DNA of 64,000 nucleotides from Isoetes taiwanensis (GCA_021234155.1 JAJEKV010000021.1:17187563-17251562), one strand, 5' to 3'. Shown: positions 47,287 to 58,139, counted from the stretch's first letter. Made by a program: numbers and translations. Notes: generated by a model from the letters alone, not told the origin.

Positions 47287-47780
47287 TTTATCGTCTATGG
47301 ATTAGAAGAGCTTCAAAAGGCAAAAACGTGGAGATGATAAATTTAAGAGGAGAACATGAGTTGGCTTTAAGAATCCAACCCCAAATCGCTTCAAATCAGT
47401 AAGCAGAGTAGCATTGGTTTCTCACGGTGCTGACATTGTGAAGAATTTGATCAAACCCTTATGCCAAATTCGTTGGTGCCTCCAGCCTCTTCGTTGGCTT
47501 CTGGTTCTTCAGATTTTGGTTCTTCAGCTTTTGATTCTTCGGTTTGGTCTTCATTGCAGTCCATGAGACCCACGACTCTATTTCTTAATTTGTTCTTGGC
47601 GTGGTAGCCTTACGTCACCCATGGCAGGCACCTGTATCAAATGGCTCATGTGTTTCTTTAAACCATCACAATAAGATATTATTTGTCCCCCATCTTTAGC
47701 GGAGCTCTATCTAAATTAATAGTAGTTTCTAATCAAACTATGTAATTTTGAGTTTAAATAGATATATTTACAATTCTATA
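47287..47780. repeat. Second copy of the 30084-30573 block
   Basis: Nearly identical to 30084-30573 with small indels; ends exactly where the Helitron-type terminus begins. Confidence 0.9.
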
Positions 47781-47808
47781 CTAGAAAAAGTGCCCAGCGT
47801 TGCTGGGC
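47781..47808 (-). mobile_element. Helitron 3-prime terminus
   Basis: On the minus strand: hairpin GCCCAGC-AAC-GCTGGGC, then ACTTTTT, then terminal CTAG followed by host T. This is the canonical Helitron end (hairpin about 10 nt before CTRR, insertion before T). The body would lie to the right; its 5-prime end was not found, and the gypsy element may sit inside it. Confidence 0.6.
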
Positions 47809-48638
47809 TTTTATCGTGCATAAATTAAGAAAAGTGATAAACAGGGTGGATTTAAGTTGAGAACATCTTAAGGAGCAAAAGTTGTGTAAGTGACACTTGC
47901 ACTGTTAGCTTTACACTCAAAATATGTTTGCTATCTTCCGGTATTTCTCTTTTCTAAGCAATTGTCTTTCTTAAGCATAGACTCTTCAAACTTTGCGTTT
48001 AGACTTTAGATTCAAAAGCTTCCTTAGGAGATTGGGATTCGTTATCGCACTTGCTCTGCCTAAAAAATTGCCATGTGTAAATTTTGGACCGACAATAAAA
48101 ATCAAAGATTAGAGCTTTGATTCTAAAACTTATGAGACGAAGATCTATATGCTTTGTTCCTATTTCTTTCATCATCAAAGGAACATGCCATACTCGTTTT
48201 CCTTCTTCGTCTAGCTTTGCATCTACATTTGGAGTAAAAAACTCACAAACTCTTTAGGTGTTCAATCTTCCCTAAGGAGTTCTTCTAGAGGGCTCCTTTA
48301 CATCGAATATCAAAATGGCAATAAGCTATTTTTATCCCAATATATATGTGAATAAAATCTCAATTTTTATTATTAAATTCAACAATCCTTTCTAGAGTAT
48401 GTAAGTCAAAAGAAATTCACAAATATATGAATAGCCCTACATGTGGAGAAATAAATAGGGGGTTTGAGTTCTTTGATTATTGCATAAAATTTTAAGAGAA
48501 TACAATGCTCCAACCCTCATTCATAAATCCATATCTCTTTGCCAAATTCCATCAATCGTCTTTTAAAATAAGAGCACATCAATGCATTGCTTTGAGGTCA
48601 TTCCGAACATCAAGGGATTTGCAGACATTCAATATCTC
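47809..48638. other. Probable Helitron interior, no gene seen
   Basis: AT-rich; no replicase/helicase coding sequence. Ends at the gypsy insertion site. Confidence 0.35.
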
Positions 48639-48643
48639 TTTGT
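48639..48643. repeat. Target-site duplication TTTGT (left)
   Basis: TTTGT directly before the left LTR, repeated at 62076-62080 after the right LTR. Confidence 0.92.
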
Positions 48644-50273
48644 TGTGACGCTCCCAGAACATATACGACCCCCGGCCGTATACATACGGGGACTTTCCCC
48701 TCCCATGGCAACCGACTTGCCATAAGCAGGGCCCTCCGTCTAACTCGGGCCGTCTATAATAAGACGCTCAAGTGAAGGACACAGAGGGGTCATTCGGCCC
48801 ATGCCTTCAATGGGCGCCTACGTCGCGGAAGCGTGAATACAAGGGTTAGCACACAACATAAATCACATATAAATAACCACCATGAAGGGTGGCACATCCA
48901 TCCAAATACCAACGGCAAAGAATATGCATCTAAACCTAAGAAAACACCCCAGACCCCAGGTTCTACCCCGGTTCAGACTCCTGTGAGGATAGACTGACGG
49001 CTCGGCCTCAAGAGATCAGCAGACAGAGGTATAACCCGTTAGCTATCGGCATAGAACATCGGCTAGGGTTGTCCACTCCATCCGCCCCTCCCAGCACACT
49101 TTGCGGATGGGTCAATTCACACTATGGCTTCGCTATAGCCTTCCCAGACGCAGGGCTCGAGGCATCACCCTGCCGAGCCTACTCCAGGTTCATGAAGCCC
49201 CCGGTCCGATGAGGCGTCGTCGGAAGCGTCCCCTTCCGAATCCACGGTGGTTCCATGGGTGAGCTAGAGAATACGTGCGCATCGGCCCCCCATCCGTGCG
49301 ACTTACTCACCCTAAATCTACTCAAAGTGCAAGGTGCCCCATAATGGTCACACCTCTACACCCAGGGAGTGTCGGACCCATACCCGGCCCTCACGACGGA
49401 CCGCCATCGGCCTAGCCCATCAGGAGTCTCGTGAGCCTTTTATGTTCGTGGCAAGACCCCACCTCCACTTCACCACCGTGTTCCTTTGTGCCGGTGCTAA
49501 GCCAGTCCATAACATCTATGACCCGGTGGGCTCTTGTGCACGCAAAGCCGCATCTAACAGGATAATACAGGGGCTCTATCTAGGAGCATACTACAATAAA
49601 TGGGCTCGAGAGGTCTCTACCCCCCTTAATTCCCCATTTCGAATAATAATAGGCAAAGAACCATCAATCCATCCTTTGAAAACAATCCCGAATCGAATAT
49701 AAAGAGAACGAACTTACCTTTACAATCAAGGGTTAGTTCCTACTTAGTATAAACACGAGAGAGAACGGACAACCAACCCAACATGTGCCCAACAGGGCGC
49801 TATCCTAGAATTCACAACTACACTAGCCACCCACCTGTTTCCTGGCGGACCCGCTTATCATTGGGGATTTCCATCTTCTCGGTCTTGGTGTTCAACTCTG
49901 GTCACAAGGGTGGCGTCCAACTGCTCAAGGTGGCGCTCAGTTCTGGTCACAAGGGTGGCGCTCCACTGCTCAAGGTGAATAGTGGCTGATATAGGGGTGG
50001 TGATCCACCTTATTGGTCTCAATTAGCATTACCATGTTAGCCAATCGATGGTGACCACGTGGCGCCTTCCCAAACCATAATTAACTTAATTATGCCTTTT
50101 AAATATGAGTTCCTTAAGTATAGGTTATTATCCTTAATAATTAAATTAGCATAGCTAATTTAATCCCTTTTAAGTCAACCCTCTAGGTTACCATAACCCA
50201 TGGTGGCGTATCAGTACTGGGTGACGTGTCAATATATTTATACGTATACCGTATAAATACTTGAAACGTCACA
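48644..50273 (-). repeat. Gypsy 3-prime LTR
   Basis: 1630 bp, TGTGACGCTCC...AACGTCACA. Differs from the other LTR by scattered substitutions and indels, including about 16 bp near the end that the right LTR lacks, so insertion is not very recent. Confidence 0.95.
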
Positions 50274-50287
50274 TTCTCCCCTCCTTA
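50274..50287 (-). other. Gypsy polypurine tract
   Basis: Minus-strand TAAGGAGGGGAGAA abuts the 3-prime LTR. Confidence 0.8.
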
Positions 50288-50858
50288 GAATTAATGCTGT
50301 CCTCAGCATTGGGGTTAGATACAAATATAGTAAATGACATTATGAAGGAAGGAAATTCCTTATTTCAGAAGGTAATATATTAAAACTTCAAAGTTTACAA
50401 CAGTTTAAGCACCAAAGTGCAGTTCACATGATTATCATAATTAAAAAGTGCAAGGACCAAAGTCCAATACCAACATCAGTGGAACAACAAACAGAACATG
50501 TAGACAACATAAAGTGAAGAATTCGGGCCATCAGCAACCCTCTAACATGGGCAGGTCACGTACTGCTCACTGGCCTGCACATGTCAATATATCAGTCTGT
50601 ATAGATAAAATAATTAGGTTGTGGTTGAAGGGTCCACCCCCTAGAAGAAATAAAAGAAAATTTATCTACAAGGAACCTATCATGCCTATGGTTCGCAATT
50701 CATTGCGGCGTAAGGAATGGTCAAGTTCCTATTATAGGCAAGATGAATGCGGCTATCATCTACATGCTTTACAAGCAGTTCGCGGTCGTGTCCACATTGA
50801 CAGTCCACCACGTCCTAAGGAACACGAAGGTGATCCCATCATCAGTAACTGTTGTCAA

Positions 50859-51704
50859 CTATGATGCATCTACCCCTCTACTGCCTGATTCTCGGCGAAT
50901 GAAGCCTTCAAGCTTACCGCCGGGAGCAGGGTTGATAGCATCGTTGATGGTGCGGTCTTGAGATTCGCGCATGAAGTCCGGATAGTGCTTCTCAAGGTCT
51001 GTTTCCATCACCCACGTAGCATCCTCCACTGGCAAGTGTTTCCACTTGACCAAGTATTGCAACATTTGAGTCCTCCTGGTCTGTTTATAAGCTCGATCAA
51101 GGAGAGCTTCAGGCACTATCTCTAGCTGCTCCTCTGTCATTTCCAGGAGGGTTGGGGTTTCCAAAACCTCCTCTGGATCAGGGGTGTGTTGCTTCAGAAG
51201 ACTCACGTGGAAGACCTTGTGGATCTTCAAGCGGGGCGGCAGATCCAAGCGATAAGCCTGCTCTCCAACACGCTCAGTAATTTTGAACGGTCCGGCCCAT
51301 CTGGGTGCCAACTTCTTGCAGTTACCAATTTTAAGCTTGGCTTGTTTCACTTTGATCTTAAGCCAAACCGATTCGCCCACCTGGAAGACTCGTGGGGTTC
51401 TATGTTTATCCGCTACACTTTTCTGACGACTGCGTGCAGCTAACAAGTAACCACGAACTTCTTCAACCAAGGCCTGCATTTCCAAAAGGAGTTGTTGAGA
51501 GACCTCCACTTTAGAAACAGGGTTATGCCAGGTGTCTGGAGTAAGACATTGATAACCATAGTTTATCATAAAGGGTGACATTCTGGAAGACTCCTGTTCC
51601 AAGCTGTTGTAGGCAAACTCGACCAGATAAATATAGTCAGCGCATTGGGATTGCTTACTCCACACATAACTTCTTAACATATCCTCTATAATACGATTGG
51701 TACG
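50859..51704 (-). pseudogene. Integrase C-terminal part with chromodomain
   Basis: Open from just after the TAG at 51705: RTNRIIEDMLRSYVWSKQ-like core end, GPFKITERVGEQAYRLDLPP (GPY/F region), VFHVSLLKQH, and a chromodomain (PEALLDRAYKQTRRTQMLQY, LVKWKHLPVEDATWVMETDL). The chromodomain keeps the K-W-K and E-D-A-T-W core but lacks the first and third aromatic cage residues of HP1, like the plant group with non-canonical cages. In the family, chromodomains steer integration to particular chromatin. Confidence 0.9.
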
Positions 51705-52420
51705 CTATGTCTGACCATCCGTCTGAGGATGATAGGCTGTACTCATAGCAAGCTTGGTCTGGATGGTGGCGAAGAAATCTTTCCAGAATGCACTTACAAA
51801 TTTGGGATCCCTGTCAGATACAATAACCCGTGGCATTCCGTGCAACCTGAAGATCTCCTTTGCAAAAAGCAAGGCGGTGTCAAAGGCGGTGTCGGTGGTA
51901 CGGCATGGCAAGAAGTGAGCCATTTTCGACAATTTGTCGACGACCACCATTAGTGCATCATATCCATGGAGAGTTCGTGGAAGACCCACAATAAAATCCA
52001 TGGTTATGACTTCCCACTTTGCGTTGGGCACATCCAGAGGTTGCAACTCTCCTGGAACTCTTAATTGCTCAGCCTTGGTTTGCTGACACACCTGACACTG
52101 CTTAATGTATTTAGCAATATCCTTCTTCATCGAAGGCCAAAAATAACTAGAGCGGATCTTAAAGTAGGTCTTCATAAACCTTGCATGTCCCGCTATAGGG
52201 CTGTTGTGTGTGTCATGGAGGATTAACTTACGCACTCCGGAAGTCTGAGGTACACACAACTTATCCTTGTGATACAACAAATTGCCCTCTTTCTTATATA
52301 AACGGAAAGCTTCGCGTTCTTTATCTGTGCGTGCCTCCTTACTCAGACTACTCCAAATTTCACAGAACTCGGGATCCGTGGCCAAGGTGTGTTGTATCTG
52401 TTTCCCAAACTCACTGGTGA
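51705..52420 (-). pseudogene. Gypsy integrase N-terminal and core
   Basis: Zinc-binding HDTHNSPIAGHARFMKTY...CQVCQQTK, core Asp in TMDFIVGLP, second Asp in VSDRDPKF, then AYHPQTDGQT followed by TAG at 51705-51707 exactly at the catalytic Glu codon. It lies one frame off RT/RNase H, so a frameshift sits near 52415. Together this copy cannot make an active integrase. Confidence 0.92.
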
Positions 52421-53272
52421 AATTGCATTACAATGGGTTCGGGTTACCAAGGGATGGCGTGACAATGCATCCGCAACCACATTGTGCTTGCCAGGCTTAT
52501 ACATGATCTCAAAATCATATTCTTCGAGAAATTCCATCCATCTCCTCTGACGGAGGTTGAGATTCGGTTGGGTGGATAAATAACGGAGACTTTGGTGATC
52601 CGTGTCCAACTGGAATCTTCTACCAAGGAGGTAGTGTCTCCATATTCGCAAGGCGCGAACAACAGCTAACAATTCCTGATCATGGGTAGGATATCGCTGT
52701 TCTGTCTCGTTCATCTTCTTTGAATCATAGGCAATAACCCTCCCCTCCTGCATTAGGACTCCATCAGTGGCAATTTGACTGGCATCTGTGGCCACTAGTT
52801 TATCCTTGTCAGGATCGGGCAACGTGAGAACGGGTGTTGACGTTAAGGCATCTTTAAGCTGCTGGAAACTTCCCTGAACCTTAGTCTTCCAGTGCTCCAT
52901 CCAATCCTTCACCTTCTCATGCTTTGTAAGATTTGTAAGAGGTGCTGCAATCCTTGCAAAATCCTTTACAAATTTTCGATAGTATCCTGCTAATCCCAAG
53001 AAACTTCGGACCTCGGAGACATTTCCTGGAATAGGCCATTCCCTTACGGCCTCTATCTTTGCCGGATCTGTAGCAATCCATTCTGCGGAAATGACGTGGC
53101 CCAAATAATCAACCTTTGGAGTGGCAAACTTGCACTTAGAGAACTTGGCAAAAAACTGATGACGTCTAAGATTTTGTAGAGCCAGTCTAAGATGTTTCTC
53201 ATGCTCCTCAAGAGTCTTACTATAGATGAGAATGTCGTCAAAGAAAATAACAACAAAATCATCCAAGTATTG
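52343..53272 (-). pseudogene. Gypsy RT C-terminal part and RNase H
   Basis: Starts right after the TGA at 53273 with the RT active site ([13 protein letters not shown]), thumb ([36 protein letters not shown]) and RNase H ([41 protein letters not shown]). Same frame as 53273-54508, so a single nonsense codon separates them. Confidence 0.92.
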
Positions 53273-54570
53273 TCAGAAAACATCATTCATTAACCGCATA
53301 AAGGTTGCGGGGGCATTAGTTAATCCAAAAGGCATAACGGTAAACTCATAATGCCCATATCTAGTGCGAAAAGCAGATTTATAGATGTCCTCCTCTTTAA
53401 TCCTTATCTGATGATATCCGGAGCGAAGATCAATCTTTGAAAAATACTTGGCTCCTTGCAACTGATCCATTAGATCATCTGCCCTAGGCAAAGCATAGCG
53501 ATTCTTGATGGTATGCTTGTTGAGTTGCCGATAATCAATACACATTCTCAAGGAGCCGTCCTTTTTCTTTACAAAAAGAATAGGAGCGCCAAAGGGCGAA
53601 ACGCTAGGTCGAATAAAACCTAGGTTTAGTAGCTCTTGAAGTTGCTTCTTAAGCTCTGCCAACTCTGGGGGACTCATACGGTACGGGGCCTTGCTGGTAG
53701 GCTTAGTACCTGGCTCTAAAGCTATCTCACATTCTACCCTTCTAAAAGGAGGAAGCTTCTGGATCTCGTCTGGGAACATATCACTAAATTCGCGGAGAAT
53801 ACTGGCAATCCCCCGTGGCAAGGTATTGATTACTTGATTTTGCTTAGCATCTGACTCAATGGAAGCAAGGCTGATAACGCAGAGGAGCTTTTGCTTGCGT
53901 ACAGCTTTATCTAACTGTCGGATGGACATAGACTGCATGATAGGGTTGAATGGTTCACCTTTTATAGTTACGCGGGCTCCATTAGCTGCGTTGAAGGTAA
54001 CTTCTCTCTTCTCGCAGTCTATGTTGGCTTTTGCAGATGCCAGGAATTCCATACCAACAATGAGGTCGTATTTGTCAATATCCATTAACTCGGCACCCAT
54101 AGCAACTGGTGCGCCGGGCAACTGCATCTTAAGATTGATGCGACGACCATGAGTATGTCTAACCTTACCACTGGCTAAAGTGACAGGCCTCGGTCGTGAC
54201 CTTAGGGTTTCCAGTTGTAGGACTTGGGCCATTCTAGGAGAAGCAAAATTATGTGTACTCCCCGTATCCATAAGAATTACGAAAGGCTTACTGTCTACTT
54301 GGCCTATGGTGGAAATGACAGCAGGCTGACTTTCAGCATTGCCGGTTTCTATAGCTCCAAGGATATGAGACGCACCGTGAATGTACTCGGGAGCGTCCTC
54401 ATCAGCAGGTAACGTTGACTCAAGATCGTCCCAATCGAGGTCGGCCATGGCCAGCTGGGCAGTCTGGGTAACATATGGACAATTCTGCATGAAGTGTCCA
54501 GGCCTCATACACCTGTAGCATTCTCGGCGGAGCTGTTCTCTAGCCTCTTTAGGAATGGACTGTAGGGTAA
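53273..54570 (-). pseudogene. Gag CCHC knuckle, protease and RT N-terminal part
   Basis: Includes the knuckle [14 protein letters not shown], protease [13 protein letters not shown] with intact D-T-G, and RT from the palm ([36 protein letters not shown]) to [20 protein letters not shown], then TGA. The frame continues upstream to the MITE border at 54574; the first ATG in it is at 54508. Confidence 0.92.
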
Positions 54571-54573
54571 GAG

Positions 54574-54830
54574 CATGTTAGGGCCTACATGTTTTGGAAA
54601 CTACCTGGAAAATACTCTGGGTAGTCAAAGATGATGGTATATTTGAGTTCTTAACATCTTCTTGAGATCACAAAGTACCTTACAACATGTATGTACTACT
54701 ACTCTTGAACATAACACAATTTCTTTTAGTCAATCTTGTAGTCTAGGTACTTTAAAATACAATTATGTACTTGCACAGAAGTACACAAAAAAGTACCTTT
54801 TTGGTAATTTTTTATGTAGGCCCTAACATG
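54574..54830. mobile_element. 257-bp MITE inserted in gypsy gag
   Basis: Perfect 17-bp inverted ends CATGTTAGGGCCTACAT / ATGTAGGCCCTAACATG. The outermost CATG could be a 4-bp target duplication or part of the TIR. It separates the gag body from its CCHC knuckle; flanking gag frames are offset, so more than the insertion changed here. No coding capacity. Confidence 0.85.
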
Positions 54831-55849
54831 CTTTCACCCTGTAAGAGGTTCCGAACTTTCTTACCGGCATTGTTCTGCTTATCTGGCGTGCTAAAGGCGA
54901 CTTTCTTCTCCTGGCGGCCGTAAGAGTTCTGCTGAGAGGGCCCCGGACTTGGTGAGCGGGGTTTGTAAGGTGTGGACGGCCGTGGCTGCGAGTAAGGAGC
55001 AGGACGCGGATACTGATTCCTTGATGTGTCCTCCTCGAGGCTCAATGCTTTAGCCTCGGCCTCTGCAACTGATTTCGGGTCTATGGCCTTAACCATCCGT
55101 TTGATTGATGGTGCCAATCCCTCAATATAACCTTCCACTGCCCTTTTCTCATTCATACCAGGTACATACAGCCTCAAGCGCATAAACTCATCCGTGTAAG
55201 CCTGTACGAACATACTCTTCTGCTCCAACCTGTAGAAAGTCTGGATCTGTTGGCATTTGTGTGCACGGGGCACATAATGCGACTTGAAGGCCTTGGCAAA
55301 CTTTCTGAAGTTGCATCTACTCCTGTCCAGATGTTTGGCTCTGGCATAGCCCTTCCACCAAATACGGGCAGCTCCGGTAAGGTTTGTGGTGGCAACCTTT
55401 CCTGTATCCTTTTCTGTCATGCCATAGGACCTTCCGAACTCCTTCATTTCGTCCAACCAGGATTCGGCATTCAATCCGCCAGATGATGCGGACGATTCAG
55501 TTGACACTGAAGTGGCAGATTTTGAAGAGGTGGCACTGTCTCTGGAGGAGCTCCATCGGCGTTTAGAGTGGGGCCTCTTTCGCGCAGGTAGAGAGCTGGT
55601 TTGTGGTGGGGACGGCTGCTGTGTAGATGGACTAGGCGGCAACGGAGGTAACTCCAGTCCGTCCTCTTGTACATGCTGTGGGGGGTTAGCATGAAACACA
55701 TAGGCCTGTAACTCGCCTAGCTGTCTTTTCATCAACATCAATTCTTGTTCCGGTGTTAACCGACTGGCGTTCGAGGGTGTCTGCCAAGCGGCGTTGCGTG
55801 TGCCGTCTATATTAAACATAAGATGATATAAGCAAAATTGCAGTAACAT
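54831..55849 (-). pseudogene. Gypsy gag (capsid part), truncated by a MITE
   Basis: About 340 codons: LTPEQELMLMKRQLGELQAY coiled start, Ser/Pro-rich linker, then the retrotransposon gag domain (ESWLDEMKEF, AARIWWKGYARA, FKSHYVPRAHKCQQIQTFYR, YTDEFMRLRLYVPGMNE, YIEGLAPSIKRMV). It runs into MITE sequence at its 3-prime end, losing the knuckle. Gag would form the particle that packages the element RNA. Confidence 0.9.
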
Positions 55850-56068
55850 TAAGTCTCACAGAAAATTCATTTTGGGTAATGTCGAGAAACAACATGAACA
55901 CGAAAAACGACGGAAGATTTTAATTATAGGCGAAGTAACTGTTACATCGAAGAACTTCACACTGAAAGTAGTTATAAACTTATAGTTATATAATACATAC
56001 GTGGACCTGATACAGGCCACTTCCTTAGTCATACTGAAGCATAGGAACACAAAACTGGAAGATCCGGC

Positions 56069-56578
56069 TTAGGAGTTTGCAAAGGGATACATGACGGAAT
56101 AGCGCACACTCTCACGCACAGCTCTGACGAGCTTGTAACGTGCCCAAGCCTGGATGATAACGGGTTGATAATCCCAAGTGGGGCTAATAATGAGAAAATT
56201 GAAAAGCCTCCTTAGAGCGTAGAAGATTTGCCACAGGTGGTCATTGGCATCCTCGAAGGCTTCATGTCTGGACATATTCCAATAGTCCCAAGTGCGGCAA
56301 AGGGTCCATTTCAGGTCGTCGAAAGCTCGTTCCCGGAGGAGGGTAACTATTTCCATCCCCTTGTCTGGGTCATAAGGTTCTTCTGGCTCTCCAGGTTCCT
56401 CCATCTCATCTCCACTTTCTCGTTCCGGATACTCGCCGTATCTTTGGCCGTAATCTTGTTCAGGAGGTCCTTGGTCATCCCTCAATATCTGGTCTGTGAT
56501 CCTCTCTTCGTACTCCTCTAGTGTTTCTTCTGCAAAACGGCGGAGTGAGTATATAGTACCAACAATTCCAGGAGGCAT
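56069..56578 (-). CDS. Gypsy ORF-C: 169-residue protein, H2B-like C-terminal half (hypothesis)
   Basis: Intact frame. Residues 1-80 are acidic with E/P-rich repeats (GEPEEPYDPDKG). Residues 88-169 can be laid on the whole H2B fold with almost no gaps: LKWTLCR (helix 1), MSRHEAFEDANDHLWQIFYA (N..I..IF..L pattern of helix 2), VIIQAWARYKL (EIQTAVRLVL-like helix 3), RAVRESVRYSVMYPFANS (AVSEGTKAV...FTSS-like C-terminal helix). Identity is low and the alignment is by eye after H3 was found next door, so bias is possible. It lies between ORF-B and gag. Confidence 0.5.
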   Translation of the reverse strand: MPPGIVGTIYSLRRFAEETLEEYEERITDQILRDDQGPPEQDYGQRYGEYPERESGDEMEEPGEPEEPYDPDKGMEIVTLLRERAFDDLKWTLCRTWDYWNMSRHEAFEDANDHLWQIFYALRRLFNFLIISPTWDYQPVIIQAWARYKLVRAVRESVRYSVMYPFANS

Positions 56579-56750
56579 AATGACTCGTCATGGAAGAGAC
56601 TGATTCAAAATTATATTGGCATCATGTATTGATTGATACAATAGACAGTAATCATAAAGGATAACACATCCCGAGTGATAACCATGACTTAAGACATTGC
56701 CAATGAAAATTTTACAGTTATTTCAAATGCAAAATACATAATACAATTAT

Positions 56751-58139
56751 TTAGGAGCTAGGTCCCTCGTCTTCGTCCATTGCCTGAGGAGGTGGACGGT
56801 AACGCATCAAAGTGGCGCTAGGGCTAGCAGAAAGGGCGGCTCGAGCTGCTGCCTCAGGTGGTAAGCAAGTAGCCAGAGGTGCCGCCACAAGGAGGCGCAT
56901 GTTGGCGCAGCCCGCCACGTCCCCCAATGCGGCTATAGCCAAATCTCTACGGACCAAAGTAATGGTGGTGACGTGATAATCAATCTTCTTATGGCCCGCT
57001 GAAGTGGATATGGCTCGGAGCGCCCACCAAGAAGCTTCAGAAGAAAGCCCTAGGTTCTTGGAGAAAAATAGCACCTCTCCTTGGCGGAAGGCTGAGAGAA
57101 AGAATCGGGCCACATGGTTGCCCATTGCCCTAACCTGAGGGTCGGTGGAGGTCTCCGTTTCCTTTTCCAAATTGATGGGGAGTTTCTCCTCCTCTTCTTC
57201 TTCCCTGTCATCCTTAAGGCTGACCTTGGTGTCCCAAAGGTCTTCCTCGTCCTGATCCACCTCTCCCATGGTGATTTGCAAAGGCGGATCCGAGAGAGAT
57301 GGCCGTGTCGGGGCCGCAAACTGCTCTTCTGGAGGCTGGGGTGTGTCACTCAGTAAGAACTGACGAAGTGACAGAAGAGTCTCAACGGGCTCTTGCTCTT
57401 CGGACTGATATGCCAATAGGCTCTCTACTTGTGCGGGTTGCACCACCGGTGTGGTGAAGTCGATGAAGTCATCTTGGCAATACTCCGCAAGGTCATAGAG
57501 AATCTCTATTTTCTTGCGGCGGATCCCAGTAAGAACGCGGTAGGCCCACATGATATCCTCAAAAATCAGGTACTCTTGGTTATTCAAGAGTACAGTAGGA
57601 AGAAGGTTTAACCCTTCGAGCTTGAGGGCTTTCTGTCGGCTAGCAGGGGCTTCTGTGGCAAGTTCCTTCCACCTTACAAAATCCTGCTCGTCGACGACTT
57701 CGTCATCTTCCGGGTCAGGGGGTAGAGGCGTAGAAGAATGCTCAGCAGGAATCTCCTCATCCTCTATGTACTGGTCCATGATAATGGCCAGTGCAAATCG
57801 GGCCTCAAAACAAGTTTCCCAATCTATTGTAACAATAGGGAGGTCGGTCCCTCGCCGTCTGATGCCTTTGATGACGTTGCGGCCATGCTCATCACCCCCT
57901 AACATCTGGTGCAGGGTGTGAAAGTCAAGATAGAGCTGCTCATCGTCTTCATTGTAAACGCATGCATGTACAATCTCCTCACAATAGAACTGAAGGAAAG
58001 CAGCATAATCTGGATGGGCCTGCATGTTGGAGATAAGATCTACCTGCTGAAGCAGGTAGGGGAGAAGAAGATCAAAGGGAACCGCAGGGTCCCAATGCTC
58101 TCCGTCCAAATACCACTGCTGCAGGGTTGGGCGAGCCAT
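56751..58139 (-). CDS. Gypsy ORF-B: 462-residue protein with H2A-like and H4-like segments (hypothesis)
   Basis: Intact frame MARPTLQQW...DEDEGPSS. Three globular segments are joined by acidic linkers (for example EDDEVVDEQD, DDREEEEEEK). Residues 18-104: AHPDYAAFLQFYCEEIVHA resembles H2A helix 2 (APVYLAAVLEYL..E), followed by an H-x-L...GGDE...LP pattern like its helix 3 and docking strand. Residues 168-228: LKLEGLNLLP, YLIFEDIMWAYRVLTGIRRK recall H4 (KRISGLI, KIFLENVI, ARRKTV). Residues 334-428: NHVARFF and VRRDLAI again recall H2A (GRIARFL, HIQLAI). All three are weak eye alignments. No catalytic motif seen. Size and position suggest a partner of the ORF-A histone. Confidence 0.45.
   Translation of the reverse strand: MARPTLQQWYLDGEHWDPAVPFDLLLPYLLQQVDLISNMQAHPDYAAFLQFYCEEIVHACVYNEDDEQLYLDFHTLHQMLGGDEHGRNVIKGIRRRGTDLPIVTIDWETCFEARFALAIIMDQYIEDEEIPAEHSSTPLPPDPEDDEVVDEQDFVRWKELATEAPASRQKALKLEGLNLLPTVLLNNQEYLIFEDIMWAYRVLTGIRRKKIEILYDLAEYCQDDFIDFTTPVVQPAQVESLLAYQSEEQEPVETLLSLRQFLLSDTPQPPEEQFAAPTRPSLSDPPLQITMGEVDQDEEDLWDTKVSLKDDREEEEEEKLPINLEKETETSTDPQVRAMGNHVARFFLSAFRQGEVLFFSKNLGLSSEASWWALRAISTSAGHKKIDYHVTTITLVRRDLAIAALGDVAGCANMRLLVAAPLATCLPPEAAARAALSASPSATLMRYRPPPQAMDEDEGPSS

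Noticed and set aside
56480-56578. H4-like EET motif at the start of ORF-C
   Set aside because: Only three or four matching residues, followed by an acidic low-complexity stretch.
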